Notes under the pieces: model-generated
Databases searched by the model: none
What the model saw: only the letters and a program-made list of their open reading frames with translations
What the model was told of the DNA's origin: nothing
NCBI GenBank assembly: GCA_004298295.1
Contig: SCUH01000089.1
Location: 1 to 10,557 of the forward strand
Direction of reading: 5' to 3'
Origin: Betaproteobacteria bacterium
GTDB taxonomy: Bacteria > Pseudomonadota > Gammaproteobacteria > Burkholderiales > SG8-39
DNA: 10,557 nt
Made by a program: the position numbers and the translations under genes
Shown: piece by piece, positions 1-10,557 of the stretch
Numbering within the stretch: the stretch's first letter is position 1
Layout of the letters: each line of letters starts with the position of its first letter

Positions 1-301
1 GCTCTCGCGCGAGATCGTGCGCGACCACGGCGTCATGATGCTGCTCGGCTCGATGCGCGCCGAGGAGCGCCTGGCGGCGTTCCTGCTCAATCTGTCCAAG
101 CGCTTCACGCACCGCGGCTACTCGCCCTCCGACTTCCACCTGCGCATGACGCGCGAGGAAATCGGCAGCTACCTCGGCCTGAAGCTGGAAACGGTCAGCC
201 GGCTGTTCTCGCGCTTCCAGGACGACGGCCTGATCGAGGTGCAGCAGAAGCACGTGCGCATCGTCGACATCGAGGGTCTGCAGGCGGTGATGGGGGACTG
301 A
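1..301 (+). CDS. fnr: FNR/ANR-family transcriptional regulator, C-terminal part (5' truncated)
   Basis: This is the C-terminal 99 residues of an FNR/Crp-type regulator, in frame from base 2 to the TGA at 299-301; the N-terminal part, where FNR proteins carry the [4Fe-4S] sensor cysteines, lies outside the window. The visible part contains the end of the dimerisation helix (LLGSMRAEERLAAFLLNLSK) and the winged helix-turn-helix (MTREEIGSYLGL, then ETVSRLFSRF). The recognition helix keeps the E-x-x-S-R residues that contact TTGAT half-sites in E. coli FNR (Glu codon 188-190, Ser 197-199, Arg 200-202), so the expected operator is TTGAT-N4-ATCAA. FNR/ANR proteins activate cbb3 oxidase operons at low oxygen, which fits the cco genes encoded opposite. 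The family call is secure; whether the sensor is intact cannot be seen. Confidence 0.93.
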   Translation, partial: LSREIVRDHGVMMLLGSMRAEERLAAFLLNLSKRFTHRGYSPSDFHLRMTREEIGSYLGLKLETVSRLFSRFQDDGLIEVQQKHVRIVDIEGLQAVMGD

Positions 302-311
302 GCCCCCCTGC

Positions 312-339
312 CGGGCGCATCGGCGTGCGCTTGCGCCCG
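312..339. other. Inverted repeat after the fnr stop
   Basis: An 8-base perfect inverted repeat (312-319 CGGGCGCA, 332-339 TGCGCCCG) with a 12-base loop starts 11 bases after the fnr stop codon. It could form a hairpin that slows or ends fnr transcription. No T-run follows, so it is not a standard intrinsic terminator, and chance repeats of this size are common in DNA this GC-rich. Confidence 0.25.
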
Positions 340-372
340 CGAGCGGCCGGTTGAGGGTAGACTTTCCGGCGA

Positions 373-1356
373 ATGAAGCGACGCCGGTCGATCATCGCGC
401 TCGGACTGCTCGGCGTGTGCCCCGCGCTGGCTCGGGCGCAGGGGTCGAATCGGATCTACCGCGTCGGCTATCTGCTCGACCAGCCGCTGAGCGAGCCGCC
501 GACGCCCGAGCGGGCGGCGTTTCTGCGGGGCCTGCGCGAGCTCGGCTACATCGAGGGCGTGAACATCGAGATCGTGTACCGCTCGTCGGAGTCGGAACCG
601 GCTTTCCTTCCCGAGCTTGCGGCGGAACTCGTCGCCATGCGCGTCGACGTGATTGTCGCGCTGACCGTGAACTCGACGTATGCGGCGATGAAGGCGACGC
701 GCACCATCCCGATCGCGTTCATTGCCGGCATCGACCCGGTGCTGGCCGGCTTCGCGAAAAGCCTGGCACGCCCCGGCGGCAACGTGACCGGCATCACGCT
801 CCTCATGCCCGCACTCGAACCCAAGCGTCTCGAGCTGCTGCGCGAAATGCTGCCGCGTGCGCAGCGCATCGCGGTCCTGAGCGCGGCCGCCGCCGCGGCC
901 ACGACCCTCGAGCGGCAGCAGCTCCGGTCCGCCGCCGCGCAGCTCGGACTTACGCTGGAGGCGCGCGAGATTCGCGACAGCCGGGAGCTGGTCGCGGCGC
1001 TGGAGGCGATCGCGGCGTCCAGGCCTGACGCACTGCTCGTGCTCCCGACGGCGCGGCTGATCGCCGCGCGCAGAGCCATCGCCGAGTTTGCCCTCGAACG
1101 CGGGCTTCCGAGCATCATGGGCTTCGGCGATTACGCGCGGCACGGCGGGCTCGCGGCCTATGCCACGAGCACCGCCGAGCAGTTTCATCGCCTCGCGAGC
1201 TACGTCGACCGGATGGTCAAGGGCAAGAAGGCCGGCGATCTGCCGATCGAGCAGCCGACCCGCCTCGAGCTTTCCATCAACCTCAAGACGGCGCGCGCGC
1301 TCGGCATCACGATGCCGCGGTCCGTGCGGCTGCGCGCCGACCGCGTGATCGAATAG
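373..1356 (+). CDS. Periplasmic ABC transporter substrate-binding protein (ABC_sub_bind / TrpX-like family)
   Basis: This 327-residue protein has an N-terminal Sec signal: basic MKRRR, a hydrophobic stretch at about 7-19, and a probable cleavage after Ala22 (ARA|Q). The Cys at 16 does not sit in a valid lipobox, so a soluble periplasmic protein is more likely than a lipoprotein. The mature chain has the two-lobe pattern of the ABC_sub_bind family: YRVGYL at the start, FLRGLRELGYIEG, then SLARPGGNVTG, and the family-typical ending of about 34 residues (P-T-x-x-E-L-x-I-N-L-K-T-A-x-A-L-G, ending in RADRVIE). Length is normal for the family. Characterised relatives bind aromatic amino acids or other small organic ligands, but the ligand here cannot be read from sequence. 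No permease or ATPase gene is adjacent, so it is an orphan. A weak purine tract (353-357) lies some 15 bases before the ATG. Confidence 0.85.
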   Translation: MKRRRSIIALGLLGVCPALARAQGSNRIYRVGYLLDQPLSEPPTPERAAFLRGLRELGYIEGVNIEIVYRSSESEPAFLPELAAELVAMRVDVIVALTVNSTYAAMKATRTIPIAFIAGIDPVLAGFAKSLARPGGNVTGITLLMPALEPKRLELLREMLPRAQRIAVLSAAAAAATTLERQQLRSAAAQLGLTLEAREIRDSRELVAALEAIAASRPDALLVLPTARLIAARRAIAEFALERGLPSIMGFGDYARHGGLAAYATSTAEQFHRLASYVDRMVKGKKAGDLPIEQPTRLELSINLKTARALGITMPRSVRLRADRVIE

Positions 1357-1397
1357 CGGCCTCTCGAATGCCCGTGTATCGCCGCAAGCGGACATCG

Positions 1398-1449
1398 GTT
1401 GCCCAGTAACTGTCGAAACGACACGACAACCCCGCGCTGAACGGGCAAC
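1398..1449. repeat. Nested inverted repeats between the substrate-binding protein and the ATPase
   Basis: GTTGCCC at 1398-1404 is matched by its reverse complement GGGCAAC at 1443-1449. Inside the 38-base loop lies a second small hairpin, TGTCG-AAA-CGACA (1411-1423). Just downstream, GTCATT (1461-1466) pairs with AATGAC (1479-1484). The arrangement sits 41 bases after the upstream stop codon, where a terminator would be expected, but no T-run follows. Function is unknown. Confidence 0.3.
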
Positions 1450-1503
1450 GCACTGGGGTCGTCATTGCCTCAATGCGGAATGACATCGCAACCGGCCGGC
1501 GGA

Positions 1504-1517
1504 TTGACCGGGATCAT
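1504..1517 (+). promoter_or_regulatory. Candidate FNR/ANR box upstream of the P-type ATPase
   Basis: TTGAC-CGGG-ATCAT matches the FNR consensus TTGAT-N4-ATCAA at 8 of 10 defined positions, with one mismatch in each half-site. Its centre (1510.5) lies about 34 bases before the end of a plausible -10 element, which is the spacing of a class II FNR-activated promoter with the box centred near -41.5. The partial fnr gene about 1.2 kb upstream keeps the residues that recognise this half-site. This is inferred from sequence alone. Confidence 0.45.
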
Positions 1518-1538
1518 GCGCCGTCCCGGGTGCGCGCC

Positions 1539-1552
1539 GAAAATGGATTCTC
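1539..1552 (+). promoter_or_regulatory. Candidate -10 element and transcription start, giving a leaderless or near-leaderless mRNA
   Basis: GAAAAT (1539-1544) matches TATAAT at four of six positions and is the only A-rich stretch in the GC-rich region before the ATPase ATG at 1553. Placed against the FNR-like box, it predicts transcription starting at about 1551-1552, directly before the ATG. Consistent with this, there is no real Shine-Dalgarno sequence ahead of the gene, only a GGA at 1545-1547. Confidence 0.35.
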
Positions 1553-4369
<2,817 letters not shown>

Positions 4370-5303
4370 ACCACGATGCTGAGAATGTCCTGGATCACCG
4401 TGGCGAGCGGACCGCTGCCGTAGGCGGGATCGAGCCGCAGCCGCACCATCAGCCACGGCAGCAGCAGACCGAGCGCCGCAGCGATGCTGCCGGCGGCGAA
4501 GATCGAGCTCGCCACCGCGCCGGCGAAGCGCGCGTCGCCGAACACCGCCAGGATCGGCAGGAAGGCGATGGCGCCGAGCGTGGCGCCGATCAGCATCCCG
4601 GTGCGCAGTTCGCCCGACAACAGGCGCCCTACGCGCACGCGCGTCAGCGACAGGCCGCGCACCGCGATCACCTCGCTCTGCGTGCCGATGGCGTCCGCCA
4701 GATAGACGATCGCGGGAATGAAGAAGGCCACCGTGACCTTCGCCTGCAGCGTCGCTTCGAAGCTGGCCATGGCCGCGGTGGCGAGCGCGCTCCCGGCCAG
4801 TCCGGCGAGCAGCCATGGCAGCCGGTGGCGCGCGCGCCGCATCGGCGGGTCCTCGATGGCGTGGCGCGCGCGCGAGGTCTCCCGCTGGATGCCGGCGAGC
4901 CGGTGCAGATCCTCGACGTGCTCGGTGCGCAGCACCTGCAGCAGCGCCTGCGCCGGCATCATGCCGACCAGCTTGCCGCTGCCGTCCACTACGGGCAGCG
5001 AATCGACGCCGTGGTGCAGCGCGAGCGACGCGGCGTGCTCCTGATCGTCCCCCGGCGCGACGCGCGGATATTCCCGCTCCATGACCGCGCCGAGCGGCGC
5101 CTCGGGCGCGAGCGCGAACGCGCGGGCGAGCGGCAGTGTACCCTGCAGGCAACCGGCCTCATCGACGACGCAGATCAGCTCTACGCTCGCCGGCTTCTCG
5201 ACCGCGAAACGCGCGAGCGCCGCGGCCGCGGTCTCCTCGATGCGCGCACGGGCCGCGGCGGGGCGCATGTGCTCGCCCACGGTCTCGCGATGCGGCGCCG
5301 GCC

Positions 5304-6617
5304 TCACAGCTCAACGCCCTGCCCGCGCGCCGGCACCTCGGCGCGCCAGCCCAGGCGCGACGCGATCGCGTCGCGCAACGCATGCGCCGCGAGCGGCTCG
5401 CCGTGCACCACGTAACACCGGCCCGGCGCGCGCCGGAAGCCCGTCATCCAGCCCAGGAGCGCGTCGCGATCAGCGTGCGCCGAAAGGCCGCCGATGGTGA
5501 AGACCTTGGCGCGCACGGGGTGCGGTTCGCCGAACAGGCGCACCGTCTTCGCGCCGTCGACGATGCGCCGCCCGAGCGTGCCCGCGGCCTGGAAACCGAC
5601 GAACACGATCGCGCATTCCGGGCGCGAAAGGTTGTACTTGAGATGGTGCTTGATGCGCCCGCCCTCGCACATGCCGCTCGCCGAGACGATCACCGCGCCC
5701 GAGCGGATGTGGTTGATCTTCATCGAGTCCTCGAGGCTCTCGGTGAAGCGCGCGCCCTCGATCACCGGCAGCTCGTCGCGCGCCGCGTGCCGCAGCGTGA
5801 TGCGCGTCGCGGCGAGCGCCATGGGCGAATCGACGTACAGCTCCAGGCGCGGCACGCGGCCCTGGCGCTGCAGCTCGCCGATGTAGTACAGGATCTCCTG
5901 CGTGCGGCCCACAGCGAAGGCGGGGATCACGACGTTGCCGCGGCGGCTCCTGAGGGTATCGGTCAGGGCGAACGCGAATTCGTCCAGGGTCTGCACCAGG
6001 CTCTTGTGGTTGCGGTCGCCGTAGGTCGACTCGACGAGCAGCACGTCGGCCTCGGCGATGCGCTCGGGATCGCTCACGATCGGGCGCGCCGGCTGCCCCA
6101 GGTCGCCCGAGAACACCAGCTTGCGGCGGTCGATCCAGATTTCCAGGATCGCCGAGCCGAGGATGTGCCCCGCGTCCCGGAACACGCAGCGCACGCCGGG
6201 GTGCGGCCGCACTTCGGCACCGTAGTCCGCGGGCGCAAGCCGCGCCAGGCAGCGCTGCGCCTGCGCCAGCGTGTACAAAGGCGTCCCGCCCTCGCGTTCG
6301 GCCTCCCTTTCCTGCAGGTGCGCCGAATCCGGCAGCATCACGCCCAGCAGCTCGATCGTCGCCGGTGTCGCGTGCACCGCGCCGCGAAAGCCGAGCGCGG
6401 CAAGGCGCGGCAGCAGGCCGGAGTGGTCGATGTGTGCGTGCGACAGCAGCACGAAGGCGATCTCGCGCGGCTCGAACGCAAAGCGCTCGTTCCTGCGCCG
6501 CACGTCCCGCCCGCCCTGGAACATGCCGCAGTCGATGAGGAATTTCACCTCGCCGGTATCGACGAGGTAGCACGAGCCGGTGACTTCCCCGGCGGCGCCG
6601 AGGAACGTGAGCTTCAC
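5304..6617 (-). CDS. Metallo-beta-lactamase-fold beta-CASP RNA-processing exonuclease-like protein
   Basis: This 437-residue cytoplasmic protein belongs to the beta-CASP branch of the metallo-beta-lactamase fold, whose bacterial members such as Thermus TTHA0252 are zinc-dependent RNases. The zinc-site motifs are complete: HAHIDH at 60-65, His151 (DAGHILG), Asp172 (SGDLG) and His405 (VVHGE). The beta-CASP motifs are also present: Glu196 (LVESTYGD), a block near SASGMCEGGRIKHHL, and the SAHAD motif at 379-383. No KH domain is seen. The start is GTG at 6617, giving MKLTFLGAAGEVTGS, the usual beginning of this family. This GTG overlaps the upstream cytochrome stop as GTGA and has no clear Shine-Dalgarno, so translation is probably coupled. 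The open frame continues to 6800, but that extra part is only a frame shadow of the cytochrome gene. The family is certain; the RNA substrate is unknown. Confidence 0.9.
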   Translation of the reverse strand: MKLTFLGAAGEVTGSCYLVDTGEVKFLIDCGMFQGGRDVRRRNERFAFEPREIAFVLLSHAHIDHSGLLPRLAALGFRGAVHATPATIELLGVMLPDSAHLQEREAEREGGTPLYTLAQAQRCLARLAPADYGAEVRPHPGVRCVFRDAGHILGSAILEIWIDRRKLVFSGDLGQPARPIVSDPERIAEADVLLVESTYGDRNHKSLVQTLDEFAFALTDTLRSRRGNVVIPAFAVGRTQEILYYIGELQRQGRVPRLELYVDSPMALAATRITLRHAARDELPVIEGARFTESLEDSMKINHIRSGAVIVSASGMCEGGRIKHHLKYNLSRPECAIVFVGFQAAGTLGRRIVDGAKTVRLFGEPHPVRAKVFTIGGLSAHADRDALLGWMTGFRRAPGRCYVVHGEPLAAHALRDAIASRLGWRAEVPARGQGVEL

Positions 6618-6892
6618 TTTTCGAACCGGTAGTGCGAGCGGTTCAGGTACTCGGCGATGTCGTCGAGGTCCTCGAGCGTGAACGGGCGCTTCAGCTGCTC
6701 GGCCCAGCGCGCCACCTCGAGTCGCAGGCCGGCAAGCGACTTCACCTGCCAGCGGCTGCGCTCGCGCTGGTGCACGCGCTCGTAGTGACAGCCGCCACAA
6801 TGCGTTTCGTACAGCTGCCTGCCGCGCACCGCGTCCTGTGCCCAGGACGGCGCGGCGAGCACCAGCGCCACCAGAAGGCTAGCCGGCCGCAT
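6614..6892 (-). CDS. Small periplasmic c-type cytochrome, monohaem, without a methionine ligand
   Basis: This 92-residue protein has a signal peptide (about 1-18, cleaved after SWA) and a single haem c motif CGGCH at 32-36. It should be exported and given a covalent haem by the cytochrome c maturation system, then act as an electron carrier or haem sensor in the periplasm. The mature chain of about 74 residues contains no methionine at all, so the usual distal Met ligand of class I cytochromes is missing; His41 (ERVHQR) and His87 (RSHYRF) are candidates, or the site may be open. The C-terminal helix (LEDLDDIAEYLN) matches the usual last helix of cytochrome c. A strong GGGAGGA (6898-6904) sits 5 bases before the ATG, inside the end of the preceding gene, which overlaps this one by 14 bases. 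Its place after fixH suggests a link to the oxidase. Confidence 0.87.
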   Translation of the reverse strand: MRPASLLVALVLAAPSWAQDAVRGRQLYETHCGGCHYERVHQRERSRWQVKSLAGLRLEVARWAEQLKRPFTLEDLDDIAEYLNRSHYRFEK

Positions 6893-7175
6893 GGGGGTCC
6901 TCCCGTTTCGGGCACCCGTCCGGCCGTCCGCCGGCCGGCAGCGGGCACTGGTTGACCTCGTTGGCGCTGCGCTGCAGGAAGCACGTCAGCGCGCTCGACG
7001 CCGCAGCGAAGGCCCAGCATAAAAAGAACCCGATGGAGTAGGCCGCGTGCCGGCTCAGGCTCGCAGGCTCACCGAACAGGTAAAGCTCCTTCGGGTCGAA
7101 AACGGTGAAGAACAGGACTTCGCCCGCGCCGCCGACGATGAACGACGGCCACAGGATCCAGATCGCCTTCTTCAT
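6879..7175 (-). CDS. Two-helix membrane protein of unknown function in the cco operon
   Basis: This 98-residue protein has two clear membrane helices (about 5-27 and 45-66) joined by a short loop containing FDPKELYLFGEP. The tail carries two cysteines, Cys77 and Cys88, each followed by Pro (NQCPLP, DGCPK); Cys53 and Cys65 lie in or at the end of the second helix. I do not recognise a named family. I recall similar short proteins beside fixH/ccoG in other betaproteobacteria, but this was not checked. Its ATG is well supported: AAGGAG (7181-7186) stands 5 bases upstream, and the ATG overlaps the fixH stop as ATGA. The end overlaps the cytochrome gene by 14 bases. A role in assembling or stabilising the oxidase, or in metal handling through the cysteines, is a guess from position. 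Confidence 0.82.
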   Translation of the reverse strand: MKKAIWILWPSFIVGGAGEVLFFTVFDPKELYLFGEPASLSRHAAYSIGFFLCWAFAAASSALTCFLQRSANEVNQCPLPAGGRPDGCPKREDPHAAG

Positions 7176-7608
7176 GGGATCTCCTTGACGATTTTCCACT
7201 CGCGGCGCGGGTCCTCGAGGATCAGGCGCCAGCGTCCCGCGGGCAGCGGCAGCAGCTGCGCCTCGTAGACGCCCGGCGCCGACGGCGCCAGGCGCAGCTT
7301 CTGGTCGTGCCCCGGACGCGTCGCGTGCGCCAGCTGCGCAAACAGCGCCTCGGGCGCGGCGCCGCGCAGGCGCACGCGCAGCAGGCCGCGGGACAGCGTT
7401 GCGCCGGCTTCGATGCCGCGCCGCGCCGCCTGCTCCTGCAGCTTGAGGTCCTGGTTGATGGCGAGGCCGCGCTTGTAGTAGTCGTCGGCCACCAGGCCGT
7501 CGGCGCTGGCGATCGCGAGCCAGAGCGTGATCGCGCCCGCGACGATCACCGCGGCCGGACCGGCCATCAGGATCCACGGCCAGGGTTCGCGATACCATGG
7601 CTTGGCGT

Positions 7609-7612
<4 letters not shown>
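7172..7612 (-). CDS. fixH: FixH-family cbb3 oxidase assembly protein
   Basis: This 146-residue protein has one N-terminal membrane helix (about 13-35) followed by a periplasmic domain. The segment just after the helix, GLVADDYYKRGLAINQ at 39-54, is the hallmark of the FixH family, including the paired tyrosines. FixH/CcoH is needed for assembly and stability of cbb3 oxidase, where it associates with the core subunits. The rest of the domain is a beta-rich fold ending in a W-R-L-I-L-E-D strand. Both ends are 4-base ATGA overlaps: the start with the ccoG stop and the stop with the start of the next gene. This points to tight co-translation. Confidence 0.9.
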
Positions 7613-9066
<1,454 letters not shown>

Positions 9067-9082
9067 GCCTTCCGTCCTGCGC

Positions 9083-9982
9083 CTACCTGGGCGGCGCCGA
9101 CAACGCGTAGACGTACGCGGTCAGCAGGTGGATCTTGGCCGGCGTCAGCACGTCCTTGTGCGACGGCATCTGGTTTTGCCGTCCCCTGGTGACCTGTTCC
9201 ACGATCGCGGCTTCGCCCGCGCCGTGCAGCCACACCCGGTCGGTGAGGTCGGGCGCGCCGAGCGCCGGATTGCCCTTGCCCTCCGGGCCGTGGCAGGCGG
9301 CGCAGACCTGAGCGAACTTTTCCTTGCCGCGCGCGGCGCGGATCGAGTCGTGCGTGCTGCCGGAGAGCGACAGCACGTGGTGCGCCACGTCGCGCGTGCC
9401 CTGCTCGCCGAGCACCGGGCCGAACGGCGGCATGACGCCGCGCCGGCCCTCGGTGATCGAGGTCTTGATCGCCTCGGGCGTGCCGCCCCAGAGCCAGTCC
9501 TTGTCGGTCAGGTTGGGAAAGCCGCGGCTGCCGCCGCCGTCGGAGGCGTGGCACTGCGCGCAGTTGTTGAGAAACAGCTTCTGCCCGATGGCGAGCGCCT
9601 CGGGGCTCTTCGCCACCTCGCTCACGTCCTGCCTGGCGTACTTGTCGTACAGCGGCCCGAACTGGGCGTTGGCCGTCTTGGTTTCCTCTTCGAGCTGGCC
9701 GAGCTGCGTCCAGCCGAGCGTGCCCCGGTAGCTGCCGAGGCCCGGGTACAGCACCAGATAGCCGAGCGAGAACGCCACGGTGATGTAGAACAGCCACGCC
9801 CACCAGCGCGGCATCGGGTTGTTGTATTCCTGGATGTTCTCGTCCCAGACGTGCCCGGTGGTGTCCGCTTCCACCGCTTTGCGCACGCTCTGCACCTTGA
9901 GGAACACGGCGCAGGCGACGATTGACACCACGCTGATCACCGCGATGTAGACGTCCCAGAATCCGCTCGTGAACTGGCTCAT
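9083..9982 (-). CDS. ccoP: cbb3-type cytochrome c oxidase subunit III (dihaem CcoP)
   Basis: This 299-residue dihaem subunit passes electrons from soluble cytochromes to CcoO and the catalytic subunit. Two membrane helices (about 9-29 and 60-80) flank the CcoP_N motif VWDENIQEYNNPMPRWW (45-61). The periplasmic part has two cytochrome c domains with CAQCH at 141-145 and CAACH at 227-231, and likely Met ligands at 184 (GVMPPFGPV) and 272 (NQMPSHK). The ATG at 9982 is preceded by GGAGAA, 5 bases away, and overlaps the ccoQ stop as ATGA. A longer reading to 10063 adds only an Arg/Ala-rich shadow of ccoQ and is rejected. Length and motifs are those of a two-helix CcoP. Confidence 0.96.
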   Translation of the reverse strand: MSQFTSGFWDVYIAVISVVSIVACAVFLKVQSVRKAVEADTTGHVWDENIQEYNNPMPRWWAWLFYITVAFSLGYLVLYPGLGSYRGTLGWTQLGQLEEETKTANAQFGPLYDKYARQDVSEVAKSPEALAIGQKLFLNNCAQCHASDGGGSRGFPNLTDKDWLWGGTPEAIKTSITEGRRGVMPPFGPVLGEQGTRDVAHHVLSLSGSTHDSIRAARGKEKFAQVCAACHGPEGKGNPALGAPDLTDRVWLHGAGEAAIVEQVTRGRQNQMPSHKDVLTPAKIHLLTAYVYALSAPPR

Positions 9983-10128
9983 GGCCGTTCTCCGTCGTCG
10001 TTGAGGGGCAGCAGCGCGTCGCGCTCGAAGCGCGCCCTGCGCGCGGGGGCGTAGGCCCACCACACGATGCCGAGAAAGGCCGCCAGGGCGGCCACCATGA
10101 TCACGCTTCGCAGCAGGTTGATGTCCAT
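9979..10128 (-). CDS. ccoQ: cbb3-type oxidase small subunit CcoQ
   Basis: This 49-residue protein has one membrane helix (about 7-27, ending IVWWAYAP) and a charged, cytoplasmic C-terminus (RRARFERDALLPLNDDGERP). Size, topology and the W-A-Y/F-x-P-x-R-R-x-x-F-x-x-A pattern are those of CcoQ/FixQ, which stabilises the interaction of CcoP with the CcoNO core. The ATG at 10128 lies 5 bases after the ccoO stop, and the stop overlaps the ccoP start as ATGA. The Shine-Dalgarno is weak, so translation probably depends on the ribosome leaving ccoO. Confidence 0.92.
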   Translation of the reverse strand: MDINLLRSVIMVAALAAFLGIVWWAYAPARRARFERDALLPLNDDGERP

Positions 10129-10133
10129 GGCGT

Positions 10134-10557
<424 letters not shown>

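Noticed and set aside
312..339. Intrinsic terminator for fnr
   Set aside because: The hairpin stem is only 8 bases, the loop is 12, and no T-run follows, so I list it only as an inverted repeat.
169..1395. Open frame of 408 codons antisense to fnr and the substrate-binding gene
   Set aside because: Its composition is that of a GC-driven shadow, it has no domain, and both genes on the other strand are well supported.
5136..6632. Open frame of 498 codons on the plus strand opposite the beta-CASP gene
   Set aside because: The opposite frame carries every catalytic motif of a known family; this one is Arg/His/Ala-rich noise.
6618..6800. N-terminal extension of the beta-CASP protein up to 6800
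   Set aside because: The 61 extra residues are an Arg/Ala-rich frame shadow of the cytochrome gene. The family normally starts at the equivalent of the GTG at 6617, which also forms a GTGA overlap.
9983..10063. N-terminal extension of CcoP up to 10063
   Set aside because: The added 27 residues are basic filler overlapping ccoQ. The ATG at 9982 has a Shine-Dalgarno and begins a typical CcoP N-terminus.

Overview
The window is very GC-rich and gene-dense. It looks like chromosomal DNA from a betaproteobacterium (Burkholderiales, Rhodocyclales or a relative). That placement rests on three things: the FNR C-terminus, the cbb3 oxidase cluster with its order ccoO-ccoQ-ccoP-ccoG-fixH, and a stand-alone ABC_sub_bind-type periplasmic protein of the kind common in that class. 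It is inferred from protein character and was not tested by any search.

Plus strand, left part. The window opens inside an FNR/ANR-type oxygen-responsive regulator (1-301, C-terminal part only). An orphan periplasmic substrate-binding protein follows (373-1356). A 196-base intergenic region holds two weak inverted repeats and a candidate FNR box with a matching -10 element. Next is a 938-residue P2-type cation-transporting ATPase (1553-4369) whose membrane residues resemble calcium pumps. The predicted transcription start falls at or 1-2 bases before its ATG, which suggests a leaderless or near-leaderless mRNA.

Minus strand, right part, read from 10557 down to 4336. The genes are ccoO (5' end outside the window), ccoQ, ccoP, ccoG, fixH, a 98-residue two-helix membrane protein of unknown function, a small c-type cytochrome with no methionine in its mature chain, a beta-CASP metallo-beta-lactamase-fold RNase-like protein, and a CBS-MgtE divalent-cation transporter lacking the MgtE N domain. 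Every junction is a 4-base ATGA or GTGA overlap, a 14-base overlap, or a gap of 16 bases or less, so the whole set reads as one polycistronic unit. The last gene meets the ATPase tail to tail with a 34-base overlap of coding sequence.

How it fits together. The core is the microaerobic respiratory oxidase cbb3: cytochrome subunits CcoO and CcoP, small subunit CcoQ, and assembly factors CcoG and FixH. An oxygen-sensing regulator is encoded nearby. The oxidase operon seems to run on into an RNA-processing enzyme and a Mg2+/divalent-cation transporter. A calcium-type pump with its own possible FNR site faces it. CcoI and CcoS, which often follow fixH, are not in the window. No RNA genes, insertion sequences, CRISPR arrays or phage genes were seen.
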